Below, one piece after another: positions 11,123 through 23,000 of a DNA stretch of 64,000 bases (the first letter of the stretch is position 1; each line of letters starts with the position of its first letter). A model generated the notes under the pieces. It saw nothing but the letters and a program-made list of their open reading frames with translations, did not search any database and was not told where the DNA came from. Both the position numbers and the translations under genes were made by a program. This stretch comes from Plicaturopsis crispa FD-325 SS-3. Lineage: Eukaryota; Basidiomycota; Agaricomycetes; Amylocorticiales; Amylocorticiaceae. Location of the stretch: positions 1,461,849 to 1,525,848 of the forward strand of contig KN832556.1 of assembly GCA_000827205.1 (NCBI GenBank), in the 5' to 3' direction.

Positions 11123-11328
11123 TGCGCTCATGACGAGAGAGGAATCTGGTAATACAGCGCCACGTGGAAGACACGACGCCACAGAGCCAAACAGCTGTCA
11201 ACCGCAAACGCGCTCGACCCTCAAACCGAAAATGCCAATTTCGTTCAAGTCCAGTGCTCTCACAACCTGTTTTCCCTTTCGTTTGCTCTTCATTTCGCGG
11301 TCTTAACTGATTCGTGACACCGAGGACG

Positions 11329-14300
11329 ATGCATCTCTACAATCTCACTCTCCAGCCGCCAACAGCGACCACGCAAGCCATCGTCGGCAATTTTTCTGGG
11401 GCTAGGCAGCAAGAACTCATCGTCTCTCATGGAACACGGTTGGAACTCCTCCGACCGGACGTCCAGACGGGAAAAGTCTCCACTGTGATCGCAACAGATG
11501 TTTTTGGGTCTATTCGCTCGCTCGCCGCGTTCCGATTAACCGGTGGTACCAAGGGTGAGCCCTTGTGCGTATGCTCTCTTTTTGTCGCGTTGTATTCAAG
11601 CAAAGAGTCCTTTAGATTATGCTATAGTCGGGTCTGACTCCGGGCGGATTGTTATTCTGGACTATGATCCCAAAACGAGCAGCTTCGTTAAGCTGCACCA
11701 GGAAACATACGGCAAATCCGGTGCGCGCCGCATTGTACCCGGCCAATATCTCGCGACCGACCCCAAAGGCCGCAGTGTGATGGTCTCCGCTATGGAAAAG
11801 GCCAAACTAGTGTATATTCTCAATCGGGACGCCGCTGCGAACTTGACTATCTCATCACCTCTGGAGGCACATAAGAATGCAGCCATCATCCACCATATTG
11901 TTGGTTTAGATGTCGGCTTCGAAAATCCGATGTTTGCAGCGCTCGAGGTGGATTACACAGAGTCGGACCAGGATCCAACGGGAGAAGCTTTCAACAGCGC
12001 CGAAAAGGTGCTCCTGTTCCTTTCCAACTGCGAGAGAGGCACGCTGACAGTTCCGCGAAGATGTTGACGTACTACGAACTTGACCTCGGCCTCAATCACG
12101 TTGTCCGAAAATGGAGTGAACCTACAGATCCCCGCGCAAACCTACTAGTGCAAGTACCTGGTGGTCAAGTAGCATCTTCCGACCGCTTCGACGGGCCGTC
12201 CGGCGTTCTTGTTTGCTGCGAGGACCATATCATCTATCGACACATGGATGCTCCCCAGCACCGTGTACCCATTCCGCGACGACGACATCCATTGGAGGAT
12301 CCTGAACGAGGCTTAATCATCGTGGCCGCCGTCATGCACAAAATGAAGGTGCGCGAGACTCCACCAATGGCGTATCTTCAAAGACTGACTTTATTTAGGG
12401 TGCATTTTTCTTCTTGTTACAAAGCGAGGACGGCGATCTGTACAAGGTCACCATCGAGCATGAAGAAGAAACAGTGAAATCGTTAAAAATCAAGTATTTT
12501 GATACTGTACCTGTCGCGTCCAGTCTCTGTATTCTTAAATCTGGTTTCCTTTTTGTTGCGTCTGAGTTCGGTAATCAGTGAGTTTTTTATCGCTATCCAC
12601 CTGACAATTACTGACCATATTCCACAGCTACCTATACCAGTTCCAAAAGCTTGGCGACGATGACAATGAACCCGAGTTCAGCTCAACCTCTTATCCCGAG
12701 TTCGGGATGAGCCACCCCTCAATGCCGCTACCCCATGCCCATTTCCGTCCTCGCGGACTGGAGAACTTGGCACTTGCTGACGAGCTCGAGTCCTTGGACC
12801 CGATTCTTGATGCAAAGGTGATGAAACTACTGCCCAATTCGGACACGCCCCAGATATTCACGGCATGTGGCCGCGGTGCACGGAGTACCTTTAGGACACT
12901 GCGGCATGGTCTCGAGGTCGAGGAATCGGTCAGCTCAGAGTTGCCCGGTGTCCCTAATGCTGTATGGACAACAAAACGAAATGAGGACGGTGAGCACACC
13001 CTATATCCATCTCAGTCCTCTGTCCTGAAATGTAATCTACAGATGTCTTTGACTCGTACATCATTCTGTCGTTTGTGAATGGTACCCTCGTCCTTTCTAT
13101 CGGCGAAAACATTGAGGAAGTCCAAGACACTGGTTTCCTCTCGTCTGCCCCGACACTCGCAGTCCAACAGATCGGTGCCGACGGCCTCCTTCAAGTCCAC
13201 CCTCATGGCATCCGGCATGTCTTGGCTGATCGTCGCGTTAACGAGTGGCGTGTCCCTGACGGGAAGGCCATCGTAAGCGCTACGACGAACAAACGGCAGG
13301 TTGTTGTTGCCTTGAGCTCTGCCGAGCTCGTATACTTTGAGCTTGATCTGGACGGCCAACTCAACGAATACCAAGATCGGAAGGCTATGGGTAGTACAGT
13401 CTTGGCTCTTAGTGTCGGAGAAGTTCCCGAAGGACGCCAACGGACACCTTACCTCGTCGGTGTTCTCGTCACTCCGTGAATTCTTAGAGTCTCACATTTT
13501 TTTTCGCCCAGGCCGTTGGTTGCGAAGACCAGACTGTTCGAATCATCTCGCTCGACCCGGAAAGCACCCTCGAAACCATCAGTTTGCAGGCCTTGACTGC
13601 GCCTCCTTCGTCCATCTGCATTGCGGACATGTTAGATGCTAGCATCAACAAAACACAACCCACGATGTTTGTCAACATTGGCTTGCAAAATGGTGTCCTC
13701 CTTCGGACAGTCCTCGATCCCATCAACGGCCAGCTGACGGATACCCGAACACGGTAAGCACTATTGTCCGTCTAAGGGGGTTGTATACTGACCATAATTT
13801 TCCTAGATTTTTGGGGACGCGGCCCGTCCGCCTTGTGCGCGTGCAAATACAGCGGAATCCCGCCATTCTCGCACTTTCGTCGCGGTCATGGCTCAACTAT
13901 ACACACCAAAATCTGATGCACTTCACGCCTCTCATCTCCGAGAACTTCGACTATGCGTGGAGTTTCTCTGCGGAAGTCAGTCCGGAGGGGCTGATAGGCA
14001 TTGCTGGGAACATCCTTCGGTGAGTCTTGTCTTACAAGTTCATGATCATTTTCTGCGACGATGCGAAAAAGGGATCGGAAAGTTCTCATCGAGAACATGC
14101 CGAAGTTTTTTACAATACAATTGTTCCTACTGAGCAACTTCCAGCTTACGTCGACATTTCTTGATCTACCGATTGTTGACGCGTCTCCGTGTTTTCTTTC
14201 AGGATATTCCAGATACCAAAACTAGGCACGAAATTGAAACAAGACTCCATCCCCCTCTCCTACACGCCGAGGAAATTCATTTCGCATCCTGCAAATGGGT

Positions 14301-15750
14301 ATTTCTACCTGATCGAGGGTGACCACCGGGTCATGGGCGAGGGCGTTGCAGCACAAAAATTGGATGCGCTGGTAATGCTCTCCACAGTATGGTTACTCCG
14401 GGCTAAGCTGACACGGTGCATTTCTAGCGTCAGCAAGGCAAGAATATCGATGACGAAGTCGTTGATCTACCCCCCGAGCTCTTTGGCCGTCCGAAAGCGC
14501 CGGCAGGCAACTGGGCGTCCTGCATTCGTATCATCGATCCCGTCGAGGTGAGCGCATCGTTGCATCAATATTGGCATATCAGTTGTTTACATTATGACGT
14601 TAGGCCAAGACGGTCGCCCTCATCCATCTAGACAACAACGAATCAGCTTTCTCGTTGGCCATTGTCCCTTGGGCTGCTCGCGGCGGGGAACTACATCTGG
14701 TTGTCGGAACGGCAGCAAATACTTTCATCTCTCCACGGTCATGTTCAAGTGGCTACCTGCGGACGTACACATTCACTGACGGTGGTGCAGGCCTAGAGCT
14801 GCAACACAAGGTTTGTGGACGGCGCGTCCTTGTAATATAACGATACTTACTGTTGCTATCACAGACCGAGACGGATGACGTCCCGCTAGCGTTGATGGCG
14901 TTCCAGGGAAGACTCGTTGCCGGTGTAGGCAAGGCTCTACGGATATACGACATCGGTAAGAAGAAATTGCTACGGAAAGTCGAGAATAAGGTGCGTTCAG
15001 TATTAGGCACCCAGTTGCTGATGCTGAGGCGTATCTCCTCTCCAGACTTTCGGTTCCGCCGTTGTCAGTCTCAATACGCAGGGCTCCCGGATCATCGTCG
15101 GTGACATGCAAGAATCTATATCCTATGCCGTGTACAAATCCCCCGAAAACCGTCTCCTCGTCTTCGCCGATGACAGCCAGCCACGCTGGGTCACGACGGC
15201 GACCATGGTGGACTACACGACTGTCGCGGCGGCCGACCGCTTTGGCAACATCTTCGTGAACCGCCTGGACCAGAAGATCTCGGACCAGGTCGACGACGAC
15301 CCCACCGGTGCCGGTATCCTGCACGAAAAGGGCGTGCTCATGGGCGCACCGCACAAGACGCAGATGCTCGCGCATTTCCACGTCGGCGACCTCGTGACGT
15401 CGATACACAAGGTGTCGCTCGTGGCGGGCGGCCGCGAGGTGCTTCTGTACACCGGCCTGCACGGGACGATCGGCATCCTGGTGCCGTTCGTGTCGAAGGA
15501 GGACGTGGACTTCATATCGACCCTCGAGCAGCACATGCGCACGGAGCAGAGCAGTCTCGTCGGCCGGGATCAGCTGAGCTGGCGAGGGTACTATACTCCC
15601 GTGAAGGGCGTTGTGGATGGCGACTTGTGCGAGACGTTTGCGAGGTTGCCGGGTGGTAAGCAGAGTGCTATCGCTGGCGAGTTAGATCGGACTGTTGGGG
15701 AGGTGCTGAAGAAGTTGGAGCAGTTGAGGGTGACTACCTCTGGGTTCTAA
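11329..15750 (+). CDS. RSE1: Splicing factor 3b subunit 3 (U2 snRNP; SAP130/Rse1)
   Basis: Thirteen exons: 11329-11554, 11616-12007, 12061-12348, 12399-12577, 12628-12989, 13043-13455, 13512-13753, 13807-14019, 14203-14371, 14428-14547, 14604-14810, 14865-14990 and 15046-15750. They encode 1,213 residues, matching the 1,217 of human SF3B3. Recognisable blocks include [67 protein letters not shown] and [15 protein letters not shown]. The family folds as three beta-propellers (CPSF-A/DDB1 type) and scaffolds SF3b at the branch site in the nucleus. Intron 6 uses the donor GTCGGT. Intron 8 is 183 bp against about 50 for the others. Confidence 0.97.
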
Positions 15751-15954
15751 GTGTTGTCAGCTAACCGTCGTCGTCGTACTAAGTTGTATTTTATATCTTG
15801 TTTTCCGCTAATCTTACTGCTGGTTCTACGCTGCGCGTTCTCGGTGTATCCTTCAATCACGACCAGCCACCGACCAAACACTACACAAACCCATGATGTC
15901 GTACACCTGGAGGGTTCTCTTCGTTATTCCCTTACCTTCTAATCAAGTCTAGCA

Positions 15955-16645
15955 ATGCTATCACTCGCATCCCGCATATCTGTCCGCAACTGTGTCGCTC
16001 GTGTACCCCGGGTTCCTAGTGTAAGCGTTGCGGCTCAAAGACGCACTCTCGTCACTTTGAAGGACCATAAAGTGAGATGCACATTCCATTTTTCTAGACA
16101 GCGTCACTAAGTACAGATCTAGTACACCGCGAGTGCCACGGCGCGGGGTCAAGGCCGGAATGGCGAAGTCGAAAGCACCGAGCCTGCAGGACTGAAATTC
16201 CACCTCGCGACTCCCAAGTCATTGGGAGGGAAGGGGGACGGCGAGAACCCAGAGCAACTGTTCGCCATGGGATACGCATGTACGTCGCTCCCTCTGGTAC
16301 TCTCGGAACGGTGTGCAGATACTCAGTCATTGGTTTACTAGCTTGCCTGCTGGGGGCTACTCAAATGATGGCCCGCAAGCTAGGCAAAGCGGACGCAGTT
16401 AAGGACGCGAAGATAAATGTCAGCGTACACCTTGGGGAGCCCGAGGGTCTCGGTGGATTTGGAATCGCTGTCGATATTAAAGTTGAGGGTATTGAGGACC
16501 AGGAGGTCATTGATGCTGGTCATGAGGTGAGCACCTGTTCTTGTAGGTTGTTTGCATCCCAACTTCATAACGCGCCGTTTCGCAGGCATGCCCGTATAGC
16601 CGTGCTTTGAAGCATGGTGCCGTCGTAAATATCTCCAAGGCATGA
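15955..16645 (+). CDS. OsmC/Ohr family peroxiredoxin, intact paralogue
   Basis: Four exons, 15955-16071, 16123-16279, 16342-16526 and 16586-16645, giving 172 residues. The family reduces organic hydroperoxides through two cysteines. Both are present: C93 in MGYASCLLGA and C155 in ACPYSRALKHGA. YTASATARGQGRNG and GGKGDGENPEQLFAMG fit the OsmC fold. The first 40 residues are Arg/Ser/Val-rich without acidic residues, suggesting a mitochondrial presequence. A second OsmC gene with matching intron positions follows downstream, so the pair is a tandem duplication. Confidence 0.9.
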
Positions 16646-17293
16646 TCTCACGGGGCATACAGCCACTGGTGCCATACTCAGTGGCCTGTAATTCTTGTCA
16701 GTGTGGTTGCTATCTTCTCACTGAATCTCACGTATTTTTATTCGATTTTTCGGGCCAGTTTTGAGAGACGCTTGGAATTCGTACTAATTGGTGTCATGAA
16801 GAGCGTTCTACGAAGCAAAATTGACGACTTTGATGCATTGGGTGCACATCGAACTATCACTTGTGCTTTGTACTTACCGACATATCCGGAACGCACAGTA
16901 CGGACAGCAGCTGACTGCTCGACCGCCACCAAGTCCCGCGGAATGCTCACGGGTGAAACGTGCACACGTCTCCGGTTTCGAAAAATGTTTCGCCGACAGG
17001 AACATGTCCGAGCAGTTCATCATAGATGACGTCGTGTCTGCCTCTGTCTGCCTGCTCTTCGGTGGAATCCGTCAACCCAGCAATACGATGATGAAATCCG
17101 TGAGTCCACCACTTTCGTCGCTGATCGACAACGCGTTACATTTTTAACAGTGCCTTCAGCTTGCAGCGTGTGTGGGGCTTGGCGCTCAAGACCGGAGCGC
17201 TGGCAACGGTGGTTTACGACGCCGCAGCGGTGCCTTATATAAGGCCTTATAGCAATGCACGTAACATGCTCCCCCAAGAAAACCCCCCACACC
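16646..17293. other. Intergenic region between OsmC paralogues
   Basis: About 650 bp; no open frame with protein-like features, no repeat or RNA recognised. It holds the 3' end of the first OsmC gene and the promoter of the second. Confidence 0.5.
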
Positions 17294-17696
17294 ATGGCCC
17301 CTTTGATACGTTCTTCGTTATTCCGACCAGTCTTCCGTCCCAGTTTGTATCGCAGCTTGCCCCCGGTGGCATCTACGAGACGATGGATGCAGAACCCCGT
17401 GCGGGAGGAATTTGTGAGTGCAACCCTCAAATCAGCCATGCATGACACTTGACGCGCACCGTGATACAGTATAACAATATTGCCAGTGCTGAGGGCGTAG
17501 GGCGCTGCGGACCCGTCACGTCTCTTGGAGACACTCCGCTCACTCTGCGTCTGACGAGGCCAAAGTCGATCGGCGGCACCGGCACGGGGCAGACGCCAGA
17601 ACAGCTGCTCGCGATGGGCTTCTCATGTGCGTTTTGTCCCTCACGCGAAGACGCCAGACGTCTGCTAATTCTGCTTTACAGCGTGTTTCTTACATG

Positions 17697-17700
17697 CCAT
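17697..17700. repeat. Target-site duplication, left copy (CCAT)
   Basis: CCAT directly before the 5' LTR, repeated at 19181-19184 directly after the 3' LTR. Most LTR elements make 5-bp duplications; only 4 bp match here. Confidence 0.75.
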
Positions 17701-17901
17701 TGTAGGGTTCGGTAAGCGTCTACACGAGGATTCCGTGCGGCGCGACGCGTCTTGCTTTGTCTCGCAGCCTATATAGTCCTTGCTGTATTTCTTTGTATCT
17801 TTAGCTCACTCCTTGACCTCAAGAGGTACGACGCAAGTATCGTTTCCATTATAAGGCCCTACTCGAGAGGCTACATTGACCACAGAATACGTCCCCCTAC
17901 A
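17701..17901 (+). repeat. 5' LTR, 201 bp
   Basis: Starts TGTAGGG and ends CCCTACA (7-bp terminal inverted repeat). It contains a TATATAG stretch that could be a promoter and shows no difference from the 3' copy on direct reading. Confidence 0.85.
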
Positions 17902-18118
17902 CATTGGAGCCCAACGCTCGGTGAACACATAAGTCCTTCACCCTGCCTTTCAACACCACTCCACCACATCTACATGCCACTCACCCACCCAACTTTTCAC
18001 CCGTATCCGCGTTAGCCAAGTTTCTCGTTTCGCCCGTCTCGTCTCGTTCGCAATCGTCTCGTCTCGCCTCGTCTCGCGTCGCGTCAAGTTCTCGTTTTCC
18101 CCATCGCGCCTTTCTCGT

Positions 18119-18937
18119 ATGTTTTCCATTCGTATCGCCTATCGTTTTCGTCGGCCTTTTCGGTCGTCCAGGATTAGGAGGAGGAGAGAAGAAGGAGACG
18201 GTTGGCAGCCGCAGGGTGTAGGAGAGGTGCCGCGCGCAAGAGAGGAGTTAGTGGAGGTTGTCGAGGTCCGTCGAGGCGATCATACGCAGCGCATATGGTT
18301 TTCGCGTCGCACGTTACGCGCCATCTTCGAACGCGCAAAGAACGGAGCTCCGCTCGATGTCTGTAACGAGACTAGCACGCGCGCTATCGAGCGACTACTC
18401 GGCGAGCGCTATATTCACGCCTTTCACGCCGCCTTGACGCGCCTCAACCACGGATTTGCACCGTCCGCATCGTTCCCCGCCCACGAACTCTTTCAGAACT
18501 TACCGGAGCGTCTCGACGCCGCCGTCCAACAAGCCCGCGCCGATGCGTTGTACCGCTACGAAGAGCTCGTTGCCGCGACGTACCAGTCCATCCCGCTCGG
18601 CTTACGCGCTAAGCTTGTCGCTCAAGATTCGGAGGTATCGCGCTTTTCGCTCGACGGCTCGCCCGCAGGCTTGGAATATGATATTCGCACAGACGCCTCG
18701 TTCCACGCTACTCCGCCGCCAACACTTCCCAGTCTTCCGCCGCCGCTTCCGAGCCTCTCGCAACCACGTTCGACGTCTACGCCATCGACGCACGTACCCC
18801 TCACATCATTCTTTGTGCCGTCTTTGTTGCCGCCGCCGCCGCGTTCATCTTTGTCGCATTGTTCGCTATCACCATCGTCCTTCGCGCCCGTCACGCTCCC
18901 GAATCGACCAGGTCTTTTGCAGTCAGATTTAGGTTAG
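18119..18937 (+). CDS. Unrecognised 272-residue ORF carried by the LTR element
   Basis: Open from an ATG 217 bp after the 5' LTR to a stop 42 bp before the 3' LTR, nearly filling the element. The first 75 residues are strongly basic (RRRREEGDGWQPQ; many Arg). The centre (about 80-190) is helical with aromatic and charged residues (IWFSRRTLRAIFERAKNG, ALYRYEELVAATYQS). The last 80 residues are Ser/Pro-rich. No zinc knuckle, protease, polymerase or integrase motif is visible. A basic N-terminus plus a helical core could suit a nucleic-acid-binding or capsid-like protein, but that is speculation. An intact frame of this length in a short element argues it is, or recently was, under selection. 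Confidence 0.5.
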   Translation: MFSIRIAYRFRRPFRSSRIRRRREEGDGWQPQGVGEVPRAREELVEVVEVRRGDHTQRIWFSRRTLRAIFERAKNGAPLDVCNETSTRAIERLLGERYIHAFHAALTRLNHGFAPSASFPAHELFQNLPERLDAAVQQARADALYRYEELVAATYQSIPLGLRAKLVAQDSEVSRFSLDGSPAGLEYDIRTDASFHATPPPTLPSLPPPLPSLSQPRSTSTPSTHVPLTSFFVPSLLPPPPRSSLSHCSLSPSSFAPVTLPNRPGLLQSDLG

Positions 18938-18979
18938 AGGATCAACCAGGGATGGTTGATATTCAAAGTGGGGAGCGGA

Positions 18980-19180
18980 TGTAGGGTTCGGTAAGCGTCT
19001 ACACGAGGATTCCGTGCGGCGCGACGCGTCTTGCTTTGTCTCGCAGCCTATATAGTCCTTGCTGTATTTCTTTGTATCTTTAGCTCACTCCTTGACCTCA
19101 AGAGGTACGACGCAAGTATCGTTTCCATTATAAGGCCCTACTCGAGAGGCTACATTGACCACAGAATACGTCCCCCTACA
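18980..19180 (+). repeat. 3' LTR, 201 bp
   Basis: Direct repeat of 17701-17901, same ends and no visible difference, preceded by a purine-rich tract and followed by the CCAT duplication. Confidence 0.85.
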
Positions 19181-19496
19181 CCATCCAGCTCGCCGCGTCG
19201 AAGGCAGGCAAGAACGACCTCGGGCACGATACGCGTGTGCACACGAATGTCATCTTCGGTCCACCCGATACTGGTTTCGGCCCAGGGGATGGCTTCACGC
19301 TGTCGGTTGAAGTGACTGTGGAGGGCGTCGACGACGACGATGTTATCCTAGCCGCGCACGATGTAAGTGCTTCCTATGTACCTTTGAAAAACCGACCTAA
19401 CACAGATGTTCGGTTCGTTCCCAGCTATCGCCGTTCAGCAAAGCCCTAACAGATGGAATCCCTATCAAGATACGGAAGATGGAAAGCTCATCGTAA

Positions 19497-20010
19497 TAAG
19501 GCGCGTTTAGCGTTGACGTATGTCTCTTTGCGTCACCTCGTGCTCATCTTTTGATTCTAAGACAGATTGGATAATAACGCTACCTCCGCGAAGTGCAATA
19601 CCAATATACCTCGTACTTACTATCATCGTAACTAGTGTACCTTTACACTGGCAGCCACCTGCTGCTCTTTCGTATCATTATAATGTCTCGCTTCCTATGG
19701 AATACACGCTGATTTGGACAATTGTATCTTCAATCTTACTGCTTAGCATGTCGCGTTGGGTTAAAGAAGTTTGTCCCTTCCATCGACCAATTTGTACCAG
19801 AAGCTTCAGCTGCTGTACAGACGGATAGAGGGCATCGATATTGACAAGTTGCAGGCTAAAACACGACGGGACCAGGATATATTCAGTTATTACGGAGTAC
19901 ACTAACATGCGACTGAAAACATCCGAAAGCAAAGTACACGAGAATCGACGGCATTATCGTAGAAGTAAGTAGGACGTAGCATATGTAGAGATAAGTAAGC
20001 ACAACAGAGA
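19497..20010. other. Convergent intergenic region between OsmC paralogue and CSF1
   Basis: About 510 bp containing the 3' ends of two converging genes. AT-richer than its surroundings. No gene, RNA or repeat recognised. Confidence 0.5.
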
Positions 20011-23000
20011 TCAAACGTCTAGTTCGCTGTCAAGCAGCTGCTTGGAGTAGAGTTTCAGGAGGGCCTCCATGATTTCCTCCAGCGGCACAGATGCATACTC
20101 ATGCACATACTGCGGCAGCGAGTCCTCTAGGTTGAAACCCGCCTTCTTCATAAAGAAAGGGTGCATGACATCTGGCGTAGCCTCCCCGAGCTGGCGCATA
20201 GTCAGCCTCTCGATCTGCCGATGGCGTGGCTGGTAGACGATCCCGGTCGCTTTCGGCGCGTCCCCGACAGCCGGCGGCGGCGACAGCAGTTTGTCAGGAG
20301 CCGCAGGCACGCTGCGCGGGAAGGGCGTCTTGGAGGAGCCGGGGGATGTGGAGAGGGGCGGCGATTCCAATGCAATCGATGCAGACGACGCGGGGGGAGT
20401 AGGGCCGGAAGATGCTGATTTCGAGATGCCCATCGCAGGTGCTACGAGGGCCGAGTTCGGGGGTGACGCGGAGGCTGCTGACCGAGGCGCTGATTCCGTA
20501 CCAGAGGGCATGGAGCGGGAGATCTGCAGTGGCTCAGGAGCCTTCCTCCGAGAAGGCACAACAGGTGCGCCAGCCGCAGGCGCCGTCGCTGCCAGAGCCT
20601 GGTCCATCTCCCGGGTCAGGTTCTTCTTGAGGACGGTGAGCCAAGAGTACAGCGACATGTTCAGAGTTATGTAGATATCCTCGATATCTTGCTGGCCATC
20701 GCGGCGGACGAATTTGCTGTCGAAGTCGTAGATAAGTTTCCGGGCGAGGCCCTCCGTGCTTTCTTCGCTTCGCATGCGCATGTCCATCGATGGTAAGCCC
20801 ACTATATTAGCCTCCGGTGCGTCCTTGAGTAGTTCCGACAGTCGAGTCGCATCATCTGGGGCATTGGCGGCGAGAATGTGGTTAAGCTGGCTGAACTTGG
20901 AAATAGTCATGGACGAAAACGCTAGATTCAGGTCGCGCTCCGACGGAATAGTATGCGCCTCGACAACGCGGTCCAATCGTGCATGCACATCGCGGCCTAT
21001 GAACTGTGCAACCTCCATGTCTGCCATCGTGCGAGGGAAGACGACCAGTCGCAGGAGATTCAGGCGAAGACTCATGTGCTGTCGGATGACATATGAGATC
21101 CCTGTTTCGGCCTCCTTAAAACGAGTGCGTGCCGAGTTTATCATCGCATTTGCTACAGCCGATAGTGGGTTGTCTGGCTTGGGCATGCGCGTGATACGGA
21201 AGGCGCTTGACTCGCGAGCGGCACCGTCTCGTTGGGCATTCAAGTTACTCCTGAACTTGTTGGCATATGTGAGCAGCTTGGGTATTGTTCCGACGGTGCC
21301 CACTACCACTATCTCCGACCCAGAAACAGTGAAAGCAAGGCGGAGGGGTCGCTCGGCCTCGTGTACATGTGGGGTGATCATGGACCAGTCGTCGTATATC
21401 TCTACCTCCAGTGGCTCAGCCCTGTCAAATGTCAGTGTCAAAACTCGGATAGCGTGAGTTGCAGACATACCGGTATTGCAAGAGCTTCTGGTGATCAGAC
21501 TCGAGAGATATGTCCAGCGCACCGCTGGTCAGGCTTAACTCAAGCATATTTGCCGTCCCGTGGCCGTCAAGCGTACCATTCTCCTTCCTGCGAATTGTCT
21601 TGAAGACGCAATCCGGCACATTCGCGTGCCCAGATATATTGCCTTTGGCCAGGATTGCGACGACCGCCACAGATAAGGACACCTCGTACAGGCTATCTGT
21701 AAGCTTAGTGCGAATGATGGCGTCCTTCAGGTCCAGGGTCACCGCACTGATGGACTGCCCAAGATCGACCTGGAGGCGGATCTGCCTGACCCGAACGAGC
21801 AAAGCCGTCGTGAATTCCTGTTTCACGCCCGATATCGATGGCACAACGGGCTTCGCAGATTTCGGTAAAGCTGCGTTTTGTGAGTTGAATACGGGAATCC
21901 GGTCCAGCCATACGGCCTTGAAGCACAAGACGTCCTGCAGTCGTGAAAAGCGCACTCCTCCGGAGAATTCAGTGTCAAGCACGACAGAAATGGAACTGAC
22001 GGAGTTTCCGTTGCCAAGCTCCAATCTTGCAAAAGTTGCCGAAAATGCCAGGTTGCGAGCATCCAGGCTAACACAATCCTCACTCAGGAAACCGTGTTTG
22101 AGCCCAGCCGTCAGTCCACCGACGCTACCGGTGAACGTGACCTTCCGCGCGCCTGGAGCAATGTTAACAATGAAGCCTCCACTGTCCCAATGCAAGCCCG
22201 CTATGACATTCACGTCGGGCTGGCACGTCAATTCCAGTTTGGATTGGTCGATCCGGAGACTGAAGCTGATTTGCATGCTGGATGCCGAATTGGGGGGAGG
22301 CTCAGCTTGTTTGCGGATAGAGGTGGTCGATGGATTATCCCGGATAGCCATGGAGGGTGGTCGCGCACTACGCGAGCTGATCTTACGCATGCGGCCCTCG
22401 ACATGATTAACGACTTCGGTGAGGAACGGAAGGAGGGTAGGGCGCAGGGTATTTTGACTGGAATGGACGGTGCCTTTGAACATCAAGGACGAAGGATCCA
22501 CCTGTCCTGAGGCACCCAGTTTATGTGAAGCCGGAGTTGCACGGTACTCAACCCACACAGAAACGACTGGCAGCCGGAAAATTTCGGCACCATATTCAAG
22601 AAATTGTTCGTCGGTGGGTTCATGGCTACTGTGGCCCGACAGTACCCTGGACCTTGAAAGTCGTGAGGCGGAGCCGCTGTGAAGACGGACTTTGCCGCTT
22701 CGGAACTGCAAGGAGGCGGAGATGTGAGAAGTTGGAACGGCTGTGTACTTGGTTTCAAGGTCCACCGCCATAAGGAGAGGTTCTGTTTCCTGAGCAGGCG
22801 AGCTGCGAGGGATGCTAGCCGACAGGCGTGCCATACGCTCCGTCCCTTGGCGATAGACATCGACCAAGGAGAAAACATAGTCCGGGATCGACGAGTCTAT
22901 ATCGAGGATGAAGCCACTGACATCAGCACCTATGCGAATTTGTCGCGAGGCAGCAGAATGGTCTGATCGTAGCTGGGCCCTCATCTCGGGATAAAGCAGT

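Larger units (their letters stand above)
10295..11328. other. Divergent intergenic region with structured sequence
   Basis: Separates the hemerythrin-like and SF3B3 genes. No gene is supportable. It holds the inverted-repeat pair and hairpin listed separately and a run of 13 C followed by four G near 10805-10821. Confidence 0.5.
17701..19180 (+). mobile_element. Small non-autonomous LTR retroelement (TRIM/SMART-like), apparently whole and young
   Basis: 1,480 bp bounded by two 201-bp direct repeats that look identical base for base (17701-17901 and 18980-19180). Each LTR begins TGTAGGG and ends CCCTACA. A 4-bp CCAT direct repeat flanks the element. A TGG-initiated stretch (TGGAGCCCAACG) starts 3 nt after the 5' LTR, the expected place of a tRNA primer site. 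A purine-rich run (AAAGTGGGGAGCGGA) abuts the 3' LTR like a polypurine tract. The 1,078-bp interior has no gag, protease, reverse transcriptase or integrase features, only a CTCGT-rich leader and one 272-codon ORF. LTR identity implies recent insertion. Mobilisation would need a partner element elsewhere. Confidence 0.85.
17294..19496 (+). pseudogene. OsmC/Ohr family paralogue interrupted by an LTR element
   Basis: A host gene. Exons 17294-17413, 17470-17626, an exon starting at 17682, and 19425-19496. The third exon is entered by the LTR element at 17701-19180, with host sequence resuming at 19181 and running to the donor at 19362. The CCAT at the junction is present on both sides. Without the element the host exons would total 181 codons, close to the 172 of its neighbour. 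The N-terminus (MAPLIRSSLFRPVFRPSLYR) again looks mitochondrial. The first active-site Cys (S-CFLHAI) is kept, but the second motif reads LSPFSKAL where the neighbour has ACPYSRAL, so Cys is replaced by Ser. The paralogue had therefore probably already changed function before the insertion. Confidence 0.85.

Noticed and set aside
14020-14202. Box C/D snoRNA in the long SF3B3 intron
   Set aside because: A CTGA is present, but no TGATGA box in the right place and no terminal stem; not enough for a call.
14773-15534. 253-codon minus-strand frame
   Set aside because: Antisense to the last SF3B3 exons, which match the family closely; no independent protein features.
18030-18090. CTCGT-rich repeat as an independent microsatellite
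   Set aside because: It lies in the leader of the LTR element and is best treated as part of it.
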